A stretch of 64,000 bases of DNA from Tubiluchus corallicola (taxonomy: Eukaryota; Priapulida; Priapulimorpha; Priapulimorphida; Tubiluchidae). The stretch is taken from positions 1-64,000 of the forward strand of contig JAQGDQ010000497.1 in the NCBI GenBank assembly GCA_030141605.1. Direction: 5' to 3'. The notes under the pieces were generated by a model. It was given only the letters and a program-made list of their open reading frames with translations. It did not search any database and was not told the DNA's origin. This document shows positions 26,901-61,600 of the stretch, in pieces; positions within the stretch are counted from its first letter, which is position 1; the number at the start of each line of letters is the position of its first letter. Both the position numbers and the translations under genes were made by a program.

Positions 26901-27504
26901 ATCGATATTTGGTGTGGCATAAAAGGTAATCAAAATTAACCAAATTTGGGTTGAGAATGTTAGCTGTAACAGTTATGCCTGTTTGAAACAATTTTATAAA
27001 CTGTCTATTAATCATTGGTGGACAGAAGAAAATCATTTTAATTACTCTAAATTTAAATTTATGTTGTATTGTCATCATACTTTATTGAGTTTTGGATAGT
27101 GCTGCCACCTTCAGGTGTTCTTGTTAAAATTGTTAAATCTTTCTCTTTACTGTTTAAATTTTCATTGGCTTCTACAGTCTTTATGAATGCATAATCTCTA
27201 AACCTGTTTTCATACCTAAATGATTTCACCTGTAGTTTTGATCACTTGTTTTTCTGCTTTTCAACATGACACTACTTCGCTAATTATGCAAACAATTCAG
27301 AATAAAATCTTAAAACTAAATTTCAAGTTTTTTGGTTTCTTCAAGCCAAATGGTCTTCAGTAAATTTAATGCTGCAATGCAGTAAATGTAAGTAAAGAAA
27401 AAAGTGCTTTTTGATAAAACAAAACTAATGAGTAATGACTTACGATTTGACTTTTCAGGTACAAACACTATGAAAACAAACCACCAAGAGAGCTGATAAT
27501 ATAA
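9378..27504 (+). CDS. Single-pass membrane protein with three FN3 domains (multi-exon)
   Basis: I do not recognise a named orthologue. Coding exons: 9378-9435 (tentative), 14556-14656, 16085-16298, 17386-17500, 18968-19173, 23073-23190, 25801-26082, 27459-27504. With the tentative first exon they sum to 1140 nt (379 codons plus stop) with matching phases. Each of three FN3 domains of about 100 residues is split over two exons. Domain-boundary introns are phase 1 and internal ones are phases 0, 2 and 2. The B-strand Trp is visible in each domain (LNVQWQ, IRLTWDKP, KFSWEPP). Potential N-glycosylation sites are NNT, NFT and NCS. After FN3-3 comes a hydrophobic helix (GIIMACILGSLIGIVLISSL...FFCW), then a basic stop-transfer and a 15-residue tail ending PPRELII. 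A cell-surface or adhesion role is inferred from domains only. There is no cytoplasmic signalling domain, so it may work with a co-receptor or as a shed ectodomain. Confidence 0.85.
9850..11050. other. Intron or upstream region, no clear feature
   Basis: No conserved exon or transposon end was recognised. A short block near 10620-10660 (GTTTAAAGATGGCTGCGTCT) resembles dispersed family B. Confidence 0.4.
11058..11600 (+). mobile_element. 5S-rRNA-derived SINE with LINE-type 3' tail
   Basis: The head (11058-11165) is a 5S rRNA copy: GTCTACGGCCATATCACGTT, CTCGTCTGATCACCGAAGTT, AAGCAACG and TTGGATGGGTGACCGCC are all present, but about 12 nt before TTGGATGGG are deleted. The body (11166-11486) is GC-rich and unrecognised. 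The tail (11487-11600) is about 90% identical to the 3' end of the LINE at 24136-24256 and ends in (CAA)n. The internal Pol III promoter of 5S would drive transcription and the tail would recruit the LINE machinery, as in SINE3-type elements. Confidence 0.85.
12343..12353 (+). other. Isolated Pol III B-box-like sequence
   Basis: GGTTCGAATCC matches the tRNA B box, but no matching A box or cloverleaf could be folded around it. It may be a worn tRNA-type SINE. Confidence 0.25.
12599..12860. mobile_element. Hairpin MITE: near-perfect palindrome with 110-bp arms
   Basis: The arms 12599-12708 and 12751-12860 are reverse complements with 3 mismatches in 110 and a 42-bp AT-rich loop. The ends read TACTGCAACTAGCACTG and CAGTGCTAGTTGCAGTA, compatible with a TA target duplication. 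There is no coding content. Confidence 0.9.
13686..13958 (-). pseudogene. LINE ORF2 C-terminal fragment
   Basis: The minus strand reads SHRLRIETGRWARQPRENRL then CPCGDIQTEKHVIQTRPL, the CxC...QTExH zinc-binding region at the end of LINE polymerases. The frame is open for 90 residues. The 5' part of the element is missing. Confidence 0.75.
14556..14656 (+). CDS. FN3 gene exon: FN3-1, first half
   Basis: The exon starts in phase 1 after TTTTTTGAAAG and ends in phase 0 at CAG|GTAGTG. It encodes the A and B strands of the first FN3 domain, with the GKPELTSSLEHP start, an NNT glycosylation sequon and the core Trp of LNVQWQ. A second acceptor-like site, GACTTAG at about 14567, keeps the same phase and would shorten the exon slightly. 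Confidence 0.8.
14841..14957. repeat. (GAT)n / (GATAAC)n / (AAT)n compound microsatellite
   Basis: GATGATGATGACGATGACGA grades into GGTAAC and GATAAC hexamers and ends in AATAAT repeats. It lies within the FN3-gene intron. Confidence 0.93.
15045..15125 (+). mobile_element. Degenerate 5S-derived SINE head
   Basis: CAGTTAAGCAACACTAAGAC then CTGGCCAGCAAATGGACTGG and TGATCGTCCAGG align with the 5S stretch AAGTTAAGCAACG...CTTGGATGGGTGACCGCC at lower identity. It appears older than, or from a different subfamily than, the element at 11058. Confidence 0.5.
15536..15987. mobile_element. piggyBac-type MITE
   Basis: It is flanked by TTAA on both sides (15532-15535 and 15988-15991). The termini are CCCTTTCAGTCCC and its mirror GGGTATGAAAGGG. 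The TTAA duplication with a CCCTTT terminus is the piggyBac hallmark. The interior (452 bp) has no transposase, so it is non-autonomous. Confidence 0.78.
16085..16298 (+). CDS. FN3 gene exon: FN3-1, second half
   Basis: The exon is open throughout, from TTTTCAG|TATCC to GCAG|GTGAGA (phase 0 in, phase 1 out). It encodes the C to G strands of FN3-1, including the FHVSYRTD C strand, an NFT sequon, and the typical LPPYTEYYVRIGY E/F-strand signature. Confidence 0.88.
16676..17020. repeat. 60-bp minisatellite with inverted upstream copies
   Basis: Units beginning CCTATGTCTACATTT start at 16838, 16898 and 16958 (60 bp apart). Degenerate reverse-complement versions (CAAATGTAGACTTAGGTAGT) lie at 16676-16820. 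Confidence 0.85.
17386..17500 (+). CDS. FN3 gene exon: FN3-2, first half
   Basis: The acceptor ATTCCAG precedes APGPVENLHS, a classic FN3 start. The exon contains the core Trp in IRLTWDKP and ends in IEF plus AG|GTTAGT. Phases are 1 in and 2 out. Confidence 0.88.
18430..18940 (-). mobile_element. Solo-LTR-like element, copy 1
   Basis: On the minus strand: a start near TGTTGTGGAAATTGTAA, a TATA box (CCTATATATACTGACTG), a poly(A) signal (TAATAAACGCTTTTCAG) and an end near CATCTACAACCTGAAAC. A second copy is at 38487-38965. No pol or gag was seen, so it would be a solo LTR or LTR-like element. It is antisense to the FN3 gene. Confidence 0.6.
18968..19173 (+). CDS. FN3 gene exon: FN3-2, second half
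   Basis: The acceptor ATTCCAG leads to an exon in phase 2, which ends in phase 1 at AAAAG|GTATTA. It carries an NCS sequon and STEYEYRVWGATSGGEG, the F-strand region of an FN3 fold. The minisatellite starts about 310 bp downstream in the following intron. Confidence 0.85.
19484..22275. repeat. 25-bp minisatellite, about 112 copies (2.8 kb)
   Basis: The unit is GATACTCATGAAGTGGATGA followed by TCAAT (25 bp). The commonest variation is CACGAAG versus CATGAAG, a CpG/TpG difference. Other recurrent variants are GGACGATC, TAGATGATC, TGCATGATC and ATATTCAC. A distinctive variant combination recurs at about 19549, 20549 and 20799, showing higher-order duplications of 40 and 10 units. A 1-bp and a few larger deletions occur near 20835 and 21420-21475. 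There is no coding potential. Confidence 0.98.
22580..22735. repeat. Pentanucleotide-rich (GTTAC/ATTAC/GTTAT) tract
   Basis: Runs such as GTTACGTTACGTTACATTAC alternate with TATTATATTATG. The 126-residue open frame crossing it is an artefact of low complexity. Confidence 0.8.
23073..23190 (+). CDS. FN3 gene exon: FN3-3, first half
   Basis: The exon runs from CTGTTAACAG|TTCC to TTCAG|GTATCA, phase 1 in and 2 out. It encodes VPSGNVRNFQVE and the core Trp in IKFSWEPPECLD. Confidence 0.87.
23460..24256 (+). mobile_element. LINE 3' end: ORF C-terminus and (CAA)n tail
   Basis: The frame 23933-24193 encodes the C-terminus of a LINE polyprotein: YEALAADRSNWKSAVRTAIN, a charged helix, then FQCVTCSRNCRSRIGLLSHS and RRC, a zinc-finger-like end common to several LINE clades. 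The stop is followed by a short UTR and (CAA)n to 24256. The upstream part is degraded and 5' truncated. Its last 120 bp are shared with the 5S-derived SINE at 11487-11600. Confidence 0.8.
24368..24572. repeat. 69-bp minisatellite, 3 copies
   Basis: Units starting GACGCGCTCTGGAAGTTCGT lie at 24368, 24437 and 24506, with few changes. Confidence 0.92.
25090..25745. repeat. Dispersed repeat family B, copy 2
   Basis: The counterpart of 5310-5960 in the same orientation. It lies in the last large FN3-gene intron and ends about 55 bp before the exon at 25801. Confidence 0.75.
25801..26082 (+). CDS. FN3 gene exon: FN3-3 second half plus transmembrane helix
   Basis: The exon runs from TTATTTTAG|GCAT to TGGAA|GTAAGT, phase 2 in and 2 out. 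It completes FN3-3 (RPSSTYSLKVAFVNDAG), continues through a short stalk (TTPDYGADVG) and encodes a helix of about 23 hydrophobic residues ending FFCW. The helix sits between the extracellular domains and a Lys/Tyr-rich juxtamembrane segment, so the topology is type I. Confidence 0.9.
27459..27504 (+). CDS. FN3 gene last coding exon: short cytoplasmic tail
   Basis: After CTTTTCAG the exon completes the Lys codon and encodes YKHYENKPPRELII, then TAA at 27502-27504. The tail is only about 15 residues long. No tyrosine-kinase, ITIM or similar cassette fits in it. The terminal RELII could act as a PDZ-like or trafficking motif, but that is speculative. Confidence 0.88.
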
Positions 27505-29070
27505 GTGATGAAGACATTCAATGGACCCGGTTTATTATTTGACTTTCTAAGAAAAACTTGTCAAAATTTTGCTGCATATCTCTGCTTTATCACTTCTAAA
27601 AGTGTAAATATGAAATGAGGGAATGTCGCATCAAACATATCCGATCACTCACCATCCTCAGAAAACATTTACACGGATAAGATTATCATATGTGTGCTTG
27701 CATAGCAAATTCATCCATACATCGGCACTCAAGCTTTTCTTGTAATTCATATATCCTAAATCTCCATTTCATGAGGATTACTTTGATACCAAATTCATCA
27801 CTCTATGTTATTTCTAAGCTGAGATAATCCACGTTGAAGTTGAGGTGCAGGGTGCACAATGAAAAACATAACCTTGAGAAAATCATTGTTAAAGTCAGCC
27901 ATTGTTTTTTTGTCATGTTTCTGCAAAACACTTAGCAACCGCACAAATGTTGGTTGCTACGAACTTTGCAAGAACACGTTGAAATTACAATAAGATCCAA
28001 TAGATGATTCTTCCTGACGAAGACCTTCCTGGACTTGGAAACAGAAAAACCCGAAGCAAAGTGACTACTTCCACGAACTACTATTAGAGTTAGAAAACGC
28101 ACGTGTACTAGTTTCTAACCATAAAACTGGGTACGGGGTTTAAAAAATTAGATTTTTAGTATTGTTTTAACATTTTCTTGGTAATTGATGCTAGAATGTA
28201 AAAGTGCAATATATTTAGCATTCGGTTTTATAAAAACCAAAAAGTTGACACTTGACAAAATTTTTGATGTCTACTTTGAAGCATCATAACGTAGTTTTAA
28301 CTATGCAGACTTGTGGACGGTTTTGATTTGCAAGCACAAATATTATAATAATATAGACAAAGGTTTTAAAAGCGTCCCCTATTTCCAATTTACTAACCTG
28401 GTAACCCTATGCATCACGCATTATTCATTATTCATTATTCACACATAGTGCATAATTCATAGGATTGCTCCCACCCAAAACGGCCAGTTTCTATACTCAC
28501 TGCACTTCTGTTTATCTTTTTGAGAACAAATTTGAAGAAAATTTAACTTTCAGCACGGAATATGACAGATCTCAAAAAACCATCAGGGGAATATCAAGAG
28601 CCATTTCAAGCTGCCTACATTTCCTACATAAATTATATTTAACTTTAGAAAAAAAACGCATGTTTCTAGCAGCTAAAAATGAGCACTTCCCCTAGACCGG
28701 AACGTACATCGGTTAATCAAAATCATAACAATGTTATTTTCAGTCACATCACGATCACCATTACTTCAGCTTGTCATATTCTCACATATGTCGCTAAACT
28801 CGTCATTTGATCATCTATTTATATTAACGCCATCGTCTAACATCATTTGCTACAGTATCGTCACCCATTCTTGATGCTTCTGTTCTTCAGCATTGCTAAC
28901 TATTGTGAGCTTATGCTTCAAAATTTGTGATTTAATCAACCAAAGAAAGATTCGTATCATATCAGTCTGTGATATTATAGTGTTATTTGTTATAGTGTCT
29001 GTGCTGAGATTCGCAATTTGATTCTTGTAAATGCTTGCTAATAAATTTGCTTGCATTTATGTATGCTTGT
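27505..29070 (+). other. Probable 3' UTR of the FN3 gene with poly(A) signal
   Basis: No further coding sequence was found after the stop codon. The first AATAAA on this strand is at 29040-29045 and is followed by a GT-rich run (TGTGTGTGTATG, about 29073-29087), the usual arrangement of a cleavage site. Another AATAAA lies at 29231. The UTR would be about 1.55 kb long. Confidence 0.45.
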
Positions 29071-29250
29071 AAATGTGTGTGTATGCTTGTAAATATTTGA
29101 ACTGTATAATGTGTAAAATAATCAAGTATTTACCAATATTTAGGCTTAATGAGTGTTCATGTCGAAAGAACATTAATCGGTACATCATAAATGTTTTGAG
29201 ATCATAAATCGTAAATCTGATGTTTTTCGAAATAAATATTTATAAATTTA

Positions 29251-29525
29251 TTTACTTTACAAAATAACATCGTTTGTTCTCCATTATTCTGCAATAAAAG
29301 CACTGAGCATTATTAGGCAGCATGTAAAGCATGAAAATTTAGAAAAAAGTACTAAGCGACAGGATATACATAGACATGTCTCCTTATTGACTTTACAAAA
29401 TAACATTGTTTGTTCTCCATTATTCTGCAATAAAAAGTACTGAGCATTATTAGGCAGCATGTAAAGCAGGAAAATTTTGAAAAAAAGTACCAAGCAACAG
29501 GATATATATATATAGACATGTCTCC
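29251..29525. repeat. 137-bp direct duplication
   Basis: The block ACTTTACAAAATAACATCGT through GACATGTCTCC occurs twice, about 137 bp apart (29253 and 29390). The second copy carries a TA expansion. Confidence 0.85.
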
Positions 29526-29662
29526 GCAAAGAGTAATGCCTGCCATTATTGTAAACATTAACAAAAAACTGATCATCTGAAACATGAGAAGACAAATAAG
29601 CAAGTCTGTTAAGAAACTTCAAATGCCAAATTATATGCATTATCATATGAGCCGCATGAATA

Positions 29663-30101
29663 CAGTCACCTCGGGTATAAGGTACTGGCTTATAAGGGAC
29701 CACTAACACCGGTCCCGATTTTCGTAACGTTTTTCATATGTAAAAATCTTCGTATATAAAGTACTCGAATATAAGGGACTTTCGTTTATAAGGGACGATA
29801 TCTTCAGGTCCCGCGTAATAGAAACCCAGGTAAATTACCTCGCATATAAGGACTCTATGATCAAAGCAAAATTGATCAATTTTTCGCAAACGCTGCCTTC
29901 GAACAGCTCGGTCTCTGCGGTCACATACGTCTCGAATCACTGAAGGAGCTTCCTACATACCGTTTGCACTGAATGTGTAGCAATAATCCATAAAAACGTG
30001 TAAAAGTACAGGTCTAGATACACCCTCGGTCTGATTTAACTTCGGCTAATATGGACAAATTTTTCCGGTCCGGAGGTGTCCCTTATATCCGAGGTTGACT
30101 G
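29663..30101. mobile_element. TA-flanked MITE (CAGTCACCTCGG termini)
   Basis: Termini CAGTCACCTCGGGTATAAGG and CCTTATATCCGAGGTTGACTG, with TA duplicated at both edges. It is 439 bp with no transposase. The internal repeats of TATAAGGGAC are typical of the family. Structure and target site fit the pogo/Tigger group of Tc1/mariner. Confidence 0.8.
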
Positions 30102-30229
30102 TAAATTATTATTTCTGCACAGCTATTAAATACAATCGAAATTAGCTGCTTCGTTAAAATACCTTATAACTGTATTTGCTTTTTAACTAGTAATATTTAT
30201 AACTGAAATAAATTGTACTTGAATAGATG

Positions 30230-30452
30230 CAATTTATACAATGCTAAATGCAGATTAGAAGCAACTGAAAAAATTAGGAAAGCAGAAATAACATCGATCA
30301 CAAGAGAGAAATCTCTTCGATGCAACATGTTTTATCCATTAATTAACCAGTTAAGCAATCTCTGGAGCTATTATGCAAAAGAAATTGACCTATGCACCAC
30401 AACTTATCATATAACAAGAACGAAATTACAAAAACGTGAAAACGCAGAACAA
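30230..30452 (+). repeat. Inverted repeat arm flanking the ORC1 3' exons, left
   Basis: About 220 bp matching 31919-32128 in reverse complement. The shared frame reads CNMFYPLINQLSNLWSYYAK, which suggests both arms derive from a mobile element with a once-coding segment of unknown type. Confidence 0.8.
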
Positions 30453-30613
30453 AAGAGTTTCGAAAACTAAATACACTATGACTGCTTCCTGATTACAAGC
30501 ATATAAGTGATACTGAGAAAATTTAGTCCAATATTCCTTTTTAGCTTGCACATGATACTCTGATGCAACATTGGAAATTGCAGAATTAATCCTCCATCTC
30601 GTACGATGATGAT

Positions 30614-30619
30614 TTTATT
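30614..30619 (-). terminator. Candidate ORC1 poly(A) signal
   Basis: The minus strand reads AATAAA here, about 125 bp after the ORC1 stop codon. The spacing is reasonable, but no downstream GU-rich element is obvious. Confidence 0.35.
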
Positions 30620-30743
30620 ATTAACTAAAATAGTCCTTAGCAGTGATTGTGTAGCTCAACTTCAACATTCAAAATTAATGAGTCCAAAAGATAATTCACC
30701 AGTGAACGATTAATAAAACAACACGTAAACCACGGCACAGATG

Positions 30744-56149
<25,406 letters not shown>

Positions 56150-56199
56150 TTTTCCTCCGCGAGTTGATAAACCACTGGCACAGTCAGACTCAGATATTG

Positions 56200-56212
56200 T
56201 TTCGCGGGAAAA
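56200..56212 (-). promoter_or_regulatory. E2F-type site upstream of ORC1
   Basis: The minus strand reads TTTTCCCGCGAAA, which contains the E2F consensus TTTCCCGC and a second half-site on the other strand (TTTCGCGG). It lies about 50 bp upstream of the proposed ORC1 ATG at 56149. Human and fly ORC1 genes are known E2F targets, which makes the placement meaningful. Confidence 0.55.
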
Positions 56213-56479
56213 TTCGGGTTCGTCAAATTTTATAATTCGCGCATTTCAATAACAAGGGGTGGTGTAAACCATAGTGAATATCATAAAACCACAGATATTG
56301 TTCACATACTTTCCGTGGATGCCGTGGATACGTTCGATCTTCTTCACCAAAATCGGCCAGCAACAAAAGTATCCCTTTGCGAGATCAATTGCGCAAGTTT
56401 ACTTTACTTGTAAGTCACAGTGTATAGATTATTCACTTTGTAGGACTTCTTTACAGTTTCCTCGTCTCTGGTGCCAACT

Positions 56480-56723
56480 TTTGATGCCACACATTATTAA
56501 TTATTGATGTACATTCTAATTAATGTTTCCTAGTTTTTCTATGTTTTAGCTACTTATGTCCTTTGATGCCACACATTATTAATTATTGATGTACATTCTA
56601 ATTAATTTTTCCTACTTTTTCTATGTTTTAGCTACTTATGTCCTTTGATGCCACACATTATTAATTATTGATGTACATTCTAATTAATTTTCCTAGTTTT
56701 TCTATGTTTTGGCTACTTATGAC
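56480..56723. repeat. 82-bp minisatellite, 3 copies
   Basis: TTGATGCCACACATTATTAA starts units at 56481, 56563 and 56645. It lies in the region between the two gene starts. Confidence 0.93.
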
Positions 56724-57599
56724 CTGCACAGATAGGCCCCATTTATTGACAAATACACATTAACTGACATTCAAAAAAGTGTGCTGTACTGAGTATCCTT
56801 TTCTCTGTAACATAACTTATGTTACATACGTTTTATATAATTTTTTTTAAAATTTGTTTTAACATTAGCCATGTAAAGCCTTATAGTCACAATTTACTTG
56901 ATCTCATCTAATCAAAATTATTCAACATAGATTTGTCTTTGAAAACTAATATTTTTAGGAATCTTAATTTTGTCTCAATTTTCTTATTCACTTAGTGATT
57001 AATTTGATAGTACCAACCATATTTAAAGTGTTGTTTATTTGGGCCAGTGGGCCGTGTTTAGCTAATATTTCATTGGTGAAGTTCATTAGCACTTAGCAGG
57101 TAGTAATACACCTATTTTTTGTAATCTAACTTACATACCATAGGCCATGTTCTTCTTTCGTACAACATACACCAATGAGGCATACCACTTTTTGGCATAA
57201 AATTTTTGATAATGCTTCTTTCTGTATATGCTCCAATTCATCCAGTTCAGTTTTAATGAGATTGGTCCAAGTCTCACCATTGTTATTAATTACAGGTAGC
57301 ACTATAATTGAATAGTTTCATATAACATTGACTGCACAGCAGTAACATTAGTTACATACTCTTGCTACACTCTTTTTTCTTTTGCTTTTTGAACTTGAGA
57401 TGATAAATATTTTTACTACTGAACCAATCTCTTAGATATTCATGTTCAGTGGTTTTGTTTAATTTTATCGTTTTCTAGATTTAGTGTTAAGTCTTCAATT
57501 TCGTTAGCCATTTTAGTTATCATATACTTAGTCTTTTTTAAATTGAAAGACGTCATTTTTTCTTTTTCCATTTCTCTGAAATTCTCTGCAATGTTTGTT

Positions 57600-58380
57600 T
57601 GAAACATCTTTATTGAAATAAAATGAAAATAAGACCATCAAAATTTTAAAATGTATTAAATAACAAAAAAGGGAAATATTTACACAATTGGGTTAACTTA
57701 TTTTTCACTTTTCCTTTATTCTGCATTTTCCATGTTGGCACGTTAAACATTATCGTTAATTCAGAGATCACAGCTGAATTAGGTGATGTGAGATTATATC
57801 TGGTCTCCAAACCGATGACAACATGCTGCAAGGTATTGCCCAGGGCTACAGCTTCTGCATCCAGGAAGATTGATAAAGTATTGATATGATGAACTGCTCT
57901 TCTTCAAGTAATGCCAGATAGCATTTAGCACGCAATCATATCATCACGTGTACTTCATAAGGTTGATAGATGTTCTGCATTCATTGAGGATATGAGCTGT
58001 TGTGCATCTTCGTGCTTTACATTACTGTTTTTGCACTACCCATGCAAAACATACATACAATACATCATCGTCATCATAAAGGAAGATACCAATTATCTCT
58101 AAATCAGGTCCTATGTGTAATGTTATTCATCATTATGTAACATAGCAGTGGACTAATTGGTGTACCCTGTCTAATATTTTCGTTTATGTTGGTGCTATCT
58201 GTAATATCAATCAGTGTTTTGATTTTTGCATTTTGATTCAAAATTGAGTTTATAGTGGTATAATAATTGTTACACTGCAATAATACTGTATTATAATAAT
58301 TGTGACTTGATAGTGATGTAACATCGTGCACGCATGTGCTCGTTTTAGCACAAAATGGATAACGCATTTCCAACACATTA
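57600..58380 (-). pseudogene. Degraded reverse transcriptase remnant between ORC1 and PRPF38A
   Basis: The minus strand at about 58110-58170 reads IRQGTPISPLLCYIMMNNI, like the reverse-transcriptase RQGxPxSPxLF block, and just downstream in another frame LYDDDDVLY resembles the catalytic DD block. The frame is broken. A 3' end with AATAAA lies near 57613. It inserted between the divergent gene starts. Confidence 0.5.
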
Positions 58381-58526
58381 ACGTAGAATAAATATTAAAC
58401 ATACTGAACCTGAAGTACAGATGCTCGTCTGCAGTCTGCTTCAGCAGTAGGACACGCCAGTAGGGCATCGAATTGCATCCATGACACGGTGCGCAACGCT
58501 GACAAAATTTAAAGTGCAAACGGAAA

Positions 58527-58656
58527 ATGGCGAATCGCACTGTTAAAGATGCTGTAACTGTTAAAGGAACAAATCCGCAATATTTAATAGAAAAAATTAT
58601 CAGAACAAGAATCTATGATTCAAGATACTGGAAAGAAGAATGTTTTGCTTTATCAG
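58527..58656 (+). CDS. PRPF38A: PRPF38A exon 1 coding part
   Basis: The exon runs from ATG in AAAATGG to TATCAG|GTATGC and encodes 43 codons plus one base. It includes GTNPQYLIEKIIRTRIYDSR, an almost invariant stretch of the family. Confidence 0.97.
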
Positions 58657-61600
58657 GTATGCATCAGAGCATAATTAATGTATAATTAGTCATAATTGCA
58701 AGCGCTCAATGAGGTGTGAACCGCGAATAGCTGTACTATATATGTACTAGTAGTAATACTAATAGTAAAAAATTCTTAGACTATTAAATTAATATTGTCA
58801 TATAATAAAGTTGTCTTCTGCCTGCTTACCATGTGTCGCAGTGAATGTGTTGAAGTGTATTAGCCAAATTCCACAAAAGAAACAATTCGTATTCAGAAAA
58901 TCAATTTAGATTGAAAGCCAATCTGTAATGTAACACTCAAACTTAAGCGAGTAATAAGGGTTCAGAAAAGTTTATTGCGATAAGATATCATGAATATTTA
59001 CAAAGTGGCTTTTACAACATTTACTGTTAGTGGGGGAAGGGCATTGGTCAAATCAGAAAAGTTAAAACAATAGCTGTATAAGTGTTTAAATACTATTTAA
59101 AAATATCATTACGTCCACTTGTTGGTCATTGACTAAAAGAAAAAAATGGAAGGATCAATATTGAGTTTTGATTCCGACTCTAGAAAGAAAGAAATTAAGA
59201 AACTACTTTGTACAACGAGTTAAACAAAATGGCAAGAAATAAACTTAAGTTAGATTAAGAAGTTGTGATTATTAAAACTAAAGCATGTTGAAAAATTAAC
59301 ACCTAAAATCAAATTACCGAAACAGAACAAACGGCAATATTAAAATAAAAAATTAAGATTCTTAAAAGAGATAAGTTATGGAAATCTTAATCATCATGAA
59401 ACAGGGAAATAATGAAAGTAAATGATAATGATAAAGTAAATGAAAATGCTCAAAGGCAATTTAGTGTCCCCAAGTGCAACAGTAATGCCACTAGACAACA
59501 GCTCTTTAAAAGTGAGTTTAACCATAAGTAGAGCCTCCGATTTTCAGTTTCAAAATTGACCAACCTCCTCTTCAAAGAATCATCAATTCTATTTCAGTTT
59601 TGCTTCACAGAAATTAGAAGCTACATGGCTCTGTAGCTAATATTTATCATCAAGTTATATGATGTGCAATAGATTGTACCGTATTTTCCCGTGTATAAGA
59701 GACCCTTGTGTATAAGAGACCCCTTCAATTTTTAGGCAAAAATTCTGGAAAAAAGTTTTTTCAGACGGACATTTTTAGAGGGTAAAGTACAACTTTTTTC
59801 AACTCAGTGCGGTACTGAAAACAAAATAAAACCAGTTAATGTGTTGTAGAAAAAGAGTACTGGTATATATTAAAGTGCGTACCTGCAAACCTGTAACAGG
59901 AAAAGAGAAAACGAGGAGATAATGCCTGTGTCACGATGCTTGTATTGCTTACAACCGCTTCATAGTCGAACGCGACACGCAAAACAGTTGTAGAGCACTT
60001 ATTTCTTTAAAATCATTAGTGTCACAATTTATGCATCTTATTGAAAAGACTTACTCCCATGTATAAGAGACCCCCTATTTTTAAAGTGAAAATTCTGAGC
60101 AAAAAAGGGTCTCTTATACACGGGAAAATACGGTAATTAAAAAAATTTTTTATATGAATTAAGTCTAGCATGTAGTCTATCAGGTATAAAAAGTTACAGA
60201 ACAATATCCTATCATATTCGTGCAAATCATCGGGAAATTCTCTGGGTAGCTGTCACAGGCATAACATTGTGTTTGTGTGAACAGGGGAAACCTTTCTACA
60301 AATACACTGCTATTCGTTACGATCTCGCACTAAAGAATTTCTCATATTTCTCTTGACAACTGCAAAAACAAACTGAAAATAGGAACGCAAGTTGCATATA
60401 AAATAAAACTCGGAGAAGAACTTCTATCAAGGTTGCGAAAACTGCTTAGTTTTGCCGAAAAGTAACAAGTCAAGTCAAGTCTGTCTCTAGTACGCTGTAA
60501 ACTTGCAGAAAAGTTGGAAATTGGGCCAATTCCATTTTTCATAGTTATTTCCATTTTTGTGAATTTTGTACGTTTCCCCGCGATCGCAGAAAATTGGAGG
60601 CCCTACATAAGAGTTTAAATGATACAGATTTAAACCTGACAGACAGAGTAATGCTGCTATGTAACTTCTCTCTCATTGGGATGAAGTCATAACAGCAGGA
60701 ATTTAATTTAACAAAATTGATGTGGAGTAAGAATTGAGGGATGTAGAAATTATCGCAGTTTATGGCAACGTAGGTCAAAATTCGGGAGACGAAAAAAGAA
60801 TATGCAGCAAAGAACGTGTGTATATCATGACAAAAGCAAAGTTCACAATCCATTTTTCGACAGTAATTGTGTTGCTCATTTTAACCGATAAAATTTATTT
60901 ATTGAAAAATATTTATTTATAAAATATTGAAAATTGTTTTGTTTATTTTCAGCGGAACTGTTGGTGGACAAAGCCATGGAGTTGCGCTTTGTTGGTGGAG
61001 TTTACGGTGGAAACATTAAACCGGCACCTTTCTTATGTCTCATTCTGAAGATGTTACAAATACAGCCAGAAAAAGACATTGTGGTTGAGTTTATTAAAAA
61101 TGAGGATTTCAAGTAAGTTTTTGTGTATAATTCCATACTAAATGCATATGTGCACTCACTGCATTTTTCTTTAAATACAAAGCTGTTATGATCTCAAAAA
61201 TTTGAAGTTTTGTCTGAAAGTGTTTTGTTGAATGTGTTTAAAGTTTGATGTACACCAAATCCATTTTTTATGTCTTATATTCTTGCAGTTTTCATTCTTC
61301 AAAATGCATTTTGCCTATTTGATCCATTGTAGATATCTAAAGATGCCTTGCTTACATGCATCAACAGTATGTCAAATGTTAGCTAGAGCCTGTTTGCTTC
61401 ATTTAATGTTTGTCTTACATAAACACTATAGATTTTATCAATTTTTTTTCATAATAATGGAAAAATTGCTTCATCCAAATCATTGATTTGCTTTTTTAAC
61501 CAAACGGCCAAATTTTACTGTAATAAAAGCTAGAATCATTTCTCATAAGCTTTAATGTCTGAGAAGAAATGGCGTGAAGTGATAACACTTGCCATACTTT

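Noticed and set aside
58250-58540. Minus-strand open frame over the PRPF38A start
   Set aside because: It overlaps the conserved PRPF38A N-terminus on the other strand and its own sequence shows no motif.
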